From Mesocentrotus franciscanus (lineage: Eukaryota > Echinodermata > Echinoidea > Camarodonta > Strongylocentrotidae), in assembly GCA_037976565.1 (NCBI GenBank), contig CP137682.1:17819751-17883750 (forward strand): a DNA stretch of 64,000 bases, given 5' to 3'. Made by a program: the position numbers and the translations under genes. A model generated the notes under the pieces. The model saw only the letters and a program-made list of their open reading frames with translations. It was not told the origin of the DNA and searched no databases. Of the stretch, positions 55,480 to 64,000 are shown in pieces; position 1 is the first letter of the stretch; each line of letters starts with the position of its first letter.

Positions 55480-56849
55480 GTCCTTGGTTAGAATTGAATG
55501 TGTGAAAATAAACACTAATGTATGGACAATTCCCAGCGTTTATTCTCTTTTAATATTTTATGATATTATTTAAAAAATTGTTTTCAAAATTGAATAAATT
55601 CAATAGAATATCTAAGGATATGATTTAGTTTCAAATTACTTTATTTCTCATGCAAAACATAATACAACGAATAAGTATATTACAAAAAATATATACAATG
55701 AAACGACAAATATAATAGTACTTGCACGAGGAAAGAGGAACTAACTAGAACTCGAGCAGAGCTTGTTGAAGTATTAGTTCCTCATAGGCTGTTTTACAAT
55801 ATGTCTTAAAACAAAGTATACATAGAAAATAAATACATTAAACAATATGTAGCAAAGAAATTATGATTTTTTTTTTTGGGGGGGGGATAAAACATTAGAA
55901 GAGAGGAAAGAATGGAGGAAAATAGAAGGCAAAAAGGAAAGAAAGATATTAAAAAAAAGGAAAATTAATTATTGCAAAAGCTCTAAAAAAAAAGGAGGTT
56001 AAATCAGCAGAACGAGGGAGAAAGGATTGAGTCGAGAATCAAACAAACCGAGATTCGTGTATACCCACGTATCAGCAATGTCAACAGCAATGCAGCTGAC
56101 CGGCGACGGCACATACATTCATGCATATGTGTTTACAAATTTAATTTTCAGCATTTTTAAAAATGTGTATAGACTGGTACTTTGTTTAAGAGATGGATCT
56201 ATGTTATTCCAAAATACTGGACCGGTGTAAATAATTTTGTGTGTGTGCGAAAGCTGTTCTCATTCGAGGAGTGTGGAAGTGGTTCGACTATCTAGTGGGG
56301 GTATGAATGTATCTCGTTATTTTTTTGAAAAACGGAGGAAATCGGGAGGGGTAAAGCGTGCATCGTGTCAATAAATGACATGTACTTAGGATTAGGATTT
56401 GAATGATTGGAAATTGATGCTTGATTGATAACCACAAAAATGCACACGAATGGTGGAATACTGGACTTGAAAGCCAAAAATATGCATGGGCCTGTGCATC
56501 ATTTTCTGAGTTAATTATTGTGTGTGTGGAAATTTTGCTTTTAAACTCGCGCATTTGTAGGAACATGCTGGGGGCAATACTCCGTAGAATTCTTTGCCCA
56601 ATGTTCCCTATCATTACTCCATCTGCCTCTGCGATCTTGTAATCTAACTCACAATAATTCAACATGTTCTCGGTCTAATTCCAAAATTTACATTACAATC
56701 TAGGCCAAAAGGGATCAACGTGAACTGAATTTGTATGGGCTATAAATGGCACTAAAGGCAATTGTTTATTATAAAACAAACATCGTTGATTATTATAAAA
56801 CGTTTCATATTTTCAAATGCTATTATATATATATATATATCATGATGTT

Positions 56850-56885
<36 letters not shown>

Positions 56886-57300
56886 CGTTATCCAATTAAA
56901 AGGGTAGGTTAACCTGACATGAATATGGGTGTGGCATTTTGACAACTGAACTGATAAAAAGAAATGGAAAGAAAGAGGGGAGAGGGTGGGGACGCATGTG
57001 TCACGATTGGTTAACATCATGATGAGGTGCTACAGAAGGTTGCTCATAAATGCAGATTCCACTTTGAAGGAGTCAGTGCACATGTGATGCCAACAAATAT
57101 GATCAACCATTTACCAAGATGATCTAGAGATTTAGAAAACGATGAATTTTATCCAGAAATAAATTTTGATTCCCATTAATTTACATTTTGTAATATGTTT
57201 GACTTATCCGTACCAATTTTATCTGAGGAATTATAAGTTAAATATCCATTATTGCTATACACTCTTACGTAGATTTTGCAAATATTCGTGGTTCAATCCT
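55480..57300. other. Non-coding stretch before the FN3 exon
   Basis: AT-rich, with (TA)n at 56825-56882. The minus-strand frame at 56288-56665 has no recognisable domain. No exon is supported. Confidence 0.5.
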
Positions 57301-57305
57301 TTCAG

Positions 57306-60300
57306 ATCAAGCACACCTTGACAGGCCTGAGGGTCTACAGGCAGAGACGAGTTCTACAAGCGCCACCCTTACATGGCAGGAAAATAAGGGGACATCCATT
57401 GAAGGCTATACACTTGGTCTTGGAACGGTCGCCTCTCCAAATATGTTCACAGAAACACTGAGCTCTGGGAACAGATCATACACATTTAGGGAATTAGATC
57501 CAGACACAATATATGAAGCCAAACTGACTAGCTATAATGATGTTGGTAGCTCACTACCAAGCACCATTGAACTCAAAACAGGTGGGTCATGTTTAGGGAT
57601 TTAAAAATGATGATTTAGTTTTAATATGAAAGTAAACAATGAGAAGTGATACGTAATGATTGGATTGGCATAGGACTTTAATACTCCTTTTCTGCAGCTA
57701 CTGATATGATGTTAGAATGTTGTACTAGAGATTTGAATTGTTTGAAATATTTTTTCTTTCTGACAAGTGAATTAATTATGTATCTGTATTAAACAGGATC
57801 AGCTAAGTCAGACGGTGGTATAAATGGAGCACATTCCTTGTCATGTACAAGAAACAGTGGAGTTCAATATATGAAGCGCTAAATAAGTTTAATAGGGAGA
57901 TTTGTATACACCTCATACAAAAATCTACATATATTTAATTTACAAAATGGAAATTTGGTATGAACTATTGACATGACTTTTGGTTTAAATTTCTCAAAAC
58001 TAAACCTCCCAAAAGGAGAAAAGTTTGACCAAAATATTTCACTTAGTGATTAGAAATCCAAATCGTGTTCCTATATCTCTCCAAGCAAATAAAAAAAAGA
58101 ACAAAACAAAATCATATGAATCGTTTTTCCAAGTTTACTTTGGGAAATTAACGTCACTGTAAGCTCTATCAACCCACCCCTCCTAAATTACAAATTCAAG
58201 TTTGTGTGTATCATTGTAACTAAAAAATAAAAAAGTTATTTAAATTCAGACAAGGAAAAAATAAAAGTTACAGCGTTTAATATCACATTATTTTCTGTTG
58301 TTTGAAAAGGAATACATATTCAGAGAATTCCAATTAAACAAAAACAACTTCATGTTCTTGTTGTTTACGTTAAAACTACAAAGGGCGGTTATTTTGGTGC
58401 TCTCTTAGCCGGAGGGTGTGAATTCCAACCCTCCCTCCCCGGATCTCGATCATGGAGGGACACAAAAATGTTAATCTTTCAACTGAAATCCCTGTTTCAT
58501 AAATAACGTTTACCCCTGATGGAGTTTGTTCTTTTGTGGTTTTTAGATTTCCAAAACATTTTGTATTGCTTCGGGGTTGCAGCCCCAATATGTTATTTAA
58601 TATAGTAAGTACCTTCGGGCCTCCACTTGGTGTTATAGTCATTATTAAGTAATGGCATTTTTTGGTTAAATATTAGATACAGATGGAATGCCTAGTGGTA
58701 ATGAGCGACCCCATGATGTAGACGTCGGTGCAACAAGAACCAGGATAGATGCTCCCAGAATCCACCTGTACGTGTGCTACCACATGATCAGCAATCTCAA
58801 AGCTCCATGCAGATTACTGAATCAATGAATGCAGGAGACAACTCAAGTAACCATAGGGAAAACATGACAGTACCCCGTTTACAAACCAAACACATCTACC
58901 ATGATCTCCTGCAAGCCCAGTCAGTCACCAACTACATGGAATCTGCTGAAGCTAATAGCGATGGCAAGCTGACCATCACAGTTACTAGAGACACCGTCAC
59001 CTACACTTCAGGTGATTATAATATACATAAAATAATATATACATCTATATCTGAGAATCATGCATGGAGTGTAAATCTGTTTTACATATGTTATAATTTT
59101 GACGAAGGTAACATGAAATAATGTTTATGTTACCGCAAAATGTTGCTTTATGGGGAAGTTCTGTTTGAATGATTAAAAGAAGTTATTAAAAGGGATGCAC
59201 CCGAATGAAAATTAAGTAGGGGTTGTTACTTAGGTTCGTAATTCCGAAAGACGTTCTATGTCAATATTTTGAAATACGAACTATGGGAATAACGAATCTT
59301 TGGAATAATGCCTACATAATTAACAACATGTAAACAAATTAAAATTATTAAATCGTCTCAATGCCCAAATTACGTTTTTTAAAACTTGTCTACATAAGGC
59401 AACCCAATAATGTATTGGAAGTAGACATAGCAATATACACATAATATACATTAACGAGAGAGAAAGCAGAGAGGGGGAGGGTATTTGAAGTCTCTTTATC
59501 AACTCCGTAACATGGGAAATTCAATTTTCCAATATTAATTTATTCGCTCTGTATACGGAGGTCTGATTTTATAATTTTGTGTCACTTATGCATTCTGCAG
59601 ATGAAGGAGACGAGGATCAGATGGAAACAGTAGACAATCCAGGTTGGTATTATATATTTCCACAGTAACCTTTTGAAAAGCAGTTCAGGTTAGACAGGAT
59701 TATTTCTATATTCTTTATTCATTTATTTATGTATGTATTTATTCATTCATTTATTCAAAACGGTTTATCGATTTGACAGGGTCATTCGCGGCTTGTGAGC
59801 CGAATCTAAGACTATTTTTTTACAAAGGATAACATTCATGTAACATCAGTAATGTAAAAAAGTAGAAATAGGAAATAAGGTAGAACTATGCGAATAAACT
59901 GTATGGTACATACATCAATTAAAATCACAGATTTTATATGTGAGATATAGTTGAGTTGAATGAAGTCTGATATATTGCCTGAGTTGAATACCATTATTTG
60001 TAATGGATTTAATTTGCTTAAAGCTGACATCGATATCAGAAACCGCAAATAATGGGTTTGAAAATACATGTATCACTGAGTTAAAATGTTTAAGGTGTTG
60101 TTAATGTCAATTGGATCAGCAACGGTTTTAGTATACATGATTGTGGAAAACGCAATGGTTAAAAATATATACTGCAGAGTCCAGAGCATTATGCTCCTAT
60201 CGCATTTAAATCATATATGACACAGTGATTATTTTTTGTATTTATTTATTAGTCTTGTTTTAGTAGGGTGGCTCCATCAGTAGTTACAAATCCTGTTTTC

Positions 60301-60443
60301 CGTGGAGGCCCTACAGTGCATAAGGTGTTCAGTATACTATCCAATCCTTTGGGGGAACACTGATCCTCACAGCAAGTTTAACATGTTTGCATATATATAT
60401 ATATATATATATAAAACAAATGAAGGAAAGTAATAGAAGAAGT

Positions 60444-60478
<35 letters not shown>

Positions 60479-61219
60479 TAGTAGTAGAGTTGTTGGAACG
60501 AATAAGGGACAGTTGCAAAAGTGTAAGAAAATAAGTATCATTAAATTGTACATCGAATGTAAATGAATAATCAGTGCATAAGGAAGGGTTCATGAATTGA
60601 AATCAATCAAGTATGAGCTTATGCGAGGAAAGGCATAACATAAGAATATAACATTCTCATGGTAACCTAAAGCTCAGTTAAGGCAGTCATGACAGTCGCC
60701 GAGTTATCATGAAAAAGAAGAAAATGTTTCATACTTATCCTGGACGCTTGACAAATCTAAATTATTTCTGGAAAGTTATTTTTGAATCTTTATGTTAGGA
60801 ATAGAGCTCCCTGAATAATGTTAATAATTTAGATACATATCGGTATATTAATTTTAGTCTAGGTATGAATCTTTAAAATCTTAGAAATAATCATACGAAA
60901 AACCTATCAGTTGCGATTTCGCTTACATACTCACAAATTCATTGTACAAACATTGATCTTGATGCGTGACAATTATTATATGAACTGTTATGACTTTAGT
61001 ATTAGTACACGACTATCCTGTTTTATGTTCTACCTACGGAATCATGTTTTAAAAGGTACTTAATTTTAGTAAAAAATAATATACATCTGATACATTGCAT
61101 TATATTTGGTTTTATGCAATTGTTTAATTTTTTTCTCTTTAGGTGTCGAGGAAACAATGGATAAAGGAGGTGACAGCTACCAGCCCAAGACAGTCATTTT
61201 CAAATTGAAAAAAAAATGA
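57306..61219 (+). CDS. Fibronectin type III domain protein, 3' four exons (apparent 1-base loss)
   Basis: Exons 57306-57581, 58677-59011, 59601-59642 and 61143-61219 (stop TGA 61217-61219), all entered in phase 1. The first encodes one FN3 domain: RPEGLQAETSSTSATLTWQE, EGYTLGL, SYTFRELDPDTIYEAKLTSY and NDVGSSLPSTIELKT, with the usual Trp, Tyr and Leu core. The rest is low-complexity and polar, with an acidic piece DEGDEDQMETVDNPG and the end KPVIF-like TVIFKLKKK. No membrane segment is seen. The exon is entered in phase 1, so coding exons must lie upstream; none was identified between 55075 and 57305. The second exon needs one extra base, most simply in CCC at 58754-58756, to stay open. Role unknown; FN3 domains usually mediate protein contacts. 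Confidence 0.72.
58750..58760 (+). other. Apparent 1-base deletion in the FN3 gene
   Basis: Frame from the acceptor at 58677 stops at a TGA near 58835, while the following 240 bases are open in the next frame up to the donor at 59012. One more C in the CCC run at 58754 gives a continuous frame, and 336 rather than 335 bases fits the phases. Confidence 0.65.
59640..61140 (+). other. Last intron of the FN3 gene
   Basis: Contains simple tracts: TTTA-type runs at 59715-59755, (TA)n at 60395-60412, and (GCA)n and (GTA)n at 60445-60487. No RNA gene or extra exon seen. Confidence 0.5.
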
Positions 61220-64000
61220 GACGATATGATAATAGTGTGGTTTTTTAAATTCTAATGCTGTCTGCATGATACCCAATGTCATATGAACCTGTTACTTAGT
61301 GGTATACAAGAACCCATTATTATTATTATTATTAAATATAGAATGTCGTCAAATCCTACAGGTTAGATTGAAGCAGGATATGACATGATGTTAATGTTTG
61401 AACCCATATACTGTATCATGAGTCATGAATGCGCATGCCGCAATTTAGCTAATGTTTTTACTTCATAATCATCCTCGTATGTACATAATGTTTTCGTATT
61501 GACCCATCGTTCACATGAACTTTCTTCTCATTGTATAATCATGGGTTGACTTGAACAAAAATCTGTTTTTCAAACTCTTCCACAACATTTATTACGTAAG
61601 ATATTGTTTTCATAAGACACTTTGCAGGTCAAGATTCTTGATACAATAAATTTTAAATTTATCCGTCATGGTATAAATTGAAAAGTTGAACTTTTTGCAA
61701 AAAATAAACCTAAGGCAGTTTCAATAGCCTTGTACCTCATTTTCAAAATGTAGGAACATTACAAAGTACAATAAGTCATTGCCATTGGATCTTAGTTGAT
61801 TTTTCGAAATACTTGCGATCATGTTCTTTGTACGATTCACATAATAAAAGAAAGAAAGCTTCTTTATCCATTTAATTCAAAGTTGAATTGTATTTTCTTC
61901 CGTTTTCTACACATTAACAAAATACTCAAATAATATATACATAGTGACATGAATAATTTTGAAAAGCATATCAACACAAGACAAAATTGTCGGTTACGCC
62001 TGTATAAAATAATACAATATGTTATACAAACTAAAGAGGAGAATAGACGAAGACAAGAAAGAGAGTGAAAGGAAACTTAAAGTAATGAGGTTGGACATGT
62101 ACTGTAACAATTACGTGATGATAACGATCAAGCTGTATACAATCGGTATAGTGTATCTTATGAAGAAAAGAAATGACAATATTTGAGCTAAGAGCACACA
62201 ATTGGTATAGAATTACAGTGGAAATGGACATATATAAGCACATAAGATCAGAAGTCCCAGCCAGCAAACAGATAAAGAGATCGATAACACTTTGCTAATT
62301 AATCTATTTTCAAACAATGTTTTATTACTTAGGGGCGGGCATTTTTTGTTAAGCAATAAATATACAAATACTTGGTCATATTTTTTCAAGACTAAATTTT
62401 TAAAACAAAATTTTGATTTTAACCAAGACACGCACTCTGAAACAAGAAAATACATGTAATAGGCTTTCCTAACACTACCAATGGATAAAGTTGAATTTCT
62501 GAAATTATTTTTTAATATTAATCACGGGTTATATATTCCACCATTTTAATTAATAATAACATTTTAGTTTTTTTGTTTTAATATCTTTCTCTTTATCGGA
62601 AAGCTGGGACTGTGAATTAGTCATGAGCTAGCTATAATAAGATGCCATGCACTTCACGATTTTCCATTTTATTATAATAGTAATCATACAGATTTTCTTA
62701 AAAGTTCAGGTAAATACCAGGCACCCTGTATTACGAATATAATCTCAAGCAGTCTCAGACGATTCCTCGTTATTTTTTTCAGCTACGAGGTGATGAGACT
62801 CAAAGGAAGACACATGTTTTCTTGTGACATGCAGAAATGGGTTAGATCATACAACAAATTATGTATTAAATTGAAGCATGTGATAAATTGTACATCATGA
62901 GCGCAGGCTACGTCATCAGCTAATAAATAATTACTTGACAATGTCTAGTGACTAGTCTCGATGCAGTCAATACATCGTGTTTCAGACTTAATACAAGAAG
63001 TTTAATTCGAATAGGATTGAGAAGACACCTCCTCCTTCTTATTCTTATTCTTCTTTGTCTTCTCCTTAATCCTTTTCTTTCTCTTCTCATTCTTCTTCTT
63101 CTCCTACTTCTAATTCTTCTTCTTCTCCGTCTTCTCCATATTCTTCTGCTTCTTCATCTTCTTCTTCTCCGTCTTCTTCTTCTTCGTCTTCTCCTTGTTC
63201 TTATTCTTTACAGAATTTCCGCGCTTTTGCCACCATTACAGCGGATTCATACAAAAAATAAAAAACTTGTTGCAGAGGTGATAGACCTAAGAAGTGTTTT
63301 TTATAAATATATAAATAGACATTGGTAAGTCATGTTAATGAATACAGCTGAAAAAAACGAAAACTCGCCTACAAATTACTCCGTTGATTTATTCATGGAG
63401 TAAATCAATCAGGATTTTGTTTTTGTTTTTCTTTTCTCTTTACAAATGTAAATGCATGCTTATGAACGGAAATTTTATATTTCAATACGATACCAACGTT
63501 AATGGGTAGTGTTTTTCAATGCCGTATTAGTGAATTGAAACTGTATCAGCTCCTAACGAATTCGTCATTGAAAAAAGATAAAATTAAGAGATCGGAAGAC
63601 ATTGACCTAAAACTACATGTATACATGTATAGACCAGTTCACGGTCAGCACATGGCCCAAATGACCCCGAATATCCACAGATCTTCAAAACATGAAGATG
63701 TCCCACATTGTACATTTTGAAATAATCACTCCTACAGCGATGGAGGTGCTACACAAATAGCCTTTGTTTCCCCTTTTCAAAGAATACTTCCACCTGTGTA
63801 TCATGAAGTGCACTGGTTGTGCATAAATGAATAATGATTACATAACTTTCATGAGCACGTATCGAGTATTTTGTCTCCGTGTATTTCACAATTTGGTCTA
63901 CAATGACCTTTATCTGCTCATGCTCAGACTGCAACTATGAACTGGCTTATTTATTTATTTATTTATTTATTTTTATTGTGTTATAAAAAAAACATTGTAC
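61220..64000. other. Downstream region, no recognised gene
   Basis: AATAAA at 61645-61650 could end the FN3 transcript. A (CTT)n-rich tract lies at 63025-63205 and its open frame is an artefact. A (TTTA)n run is at 63948-63975. Confidence 0.5.

Noticed and set aside
56288..56665. 125-codon minus-strand frame
   Set aside because: No recognisable motif and no splice-supported neighbours; could be an old retroelement tail but I cannot show it.
62948..63328. 126-codon Leu-rich frame
   Set aside because: Translation of a (CTT)n tract; other frames give similar nonsense.

Overview
This is an AT-rich, intron-rich animal nuclear window with no bacterial features. Its genes have short GT-AG exons and long introns packed with MITEs, tRNA-derived SINEs and non-LTR retrotransposon relics. 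An echinoderm (sea-urchin-like) or other marine invertebrate deuterostome is the best guess. The reasons are a histone H2B fragment ending RLAQY, CR1/L2-like tails ending in an AGCGCTTTATAA-type motif plus (ATT)n, and repeats of the TGTTTCACAAAG type. The species cannot be fixed from sequence alone.

Genes, all on the + strand. (1) 751-6215: six exons of an unrecognised four-helix membrane protein, whose 5' end probably lies further left. (2) 16283-27400: a complete eight-exon myeloid leukemia factor (MLF) gene, 287 aa. (3) 33767-46879: a complete thirteen-exon nucleolin-like gene with an acidic/basic N-terminus, three RRMs and RGG tails; one base appears to be missing in the acidic exon. (4) 53031-55074: a small two-exon protein with a four-cysteine zinc-ribbon-like N-terminus. 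(5) 57306-61219: the 3' part of a gene with a fibronectin type III domain, also with one apparent missing base.

The nucleolin introns carry RNA genes: a U15-like C/D snoRNA whose guide matches a conserved LSU rRNA segment, two near-identical H/ACA-type RNAs in two different introns, and a weaker second C/D candidate. Nucleolin introns host snoRNAs in vertebrates, so the gene appears to act as a ribosome-biogenesis hub here too.

The intergenic and intronic space is a transposon mosaic. Main items are a 4.4-kb near-perfect palindromic element (10165-14532), an adjacent element with inverted ends containing a minisatellite, a 0.9-kb element present twice with 9-bp target duplications, and several MITEs flanked by TTAA, one nested in another with an intact empty site elsewhere in the window. 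A 5'-truncated L1-like insertion with a 12-bp target duplication and two head-to-head inverted minisatellites complete the list. Two about 96% identical inverted MITEs flank MLF exon 4, so that pre-mRNA could form a 400-bp duplex around a frame-neutral exon.
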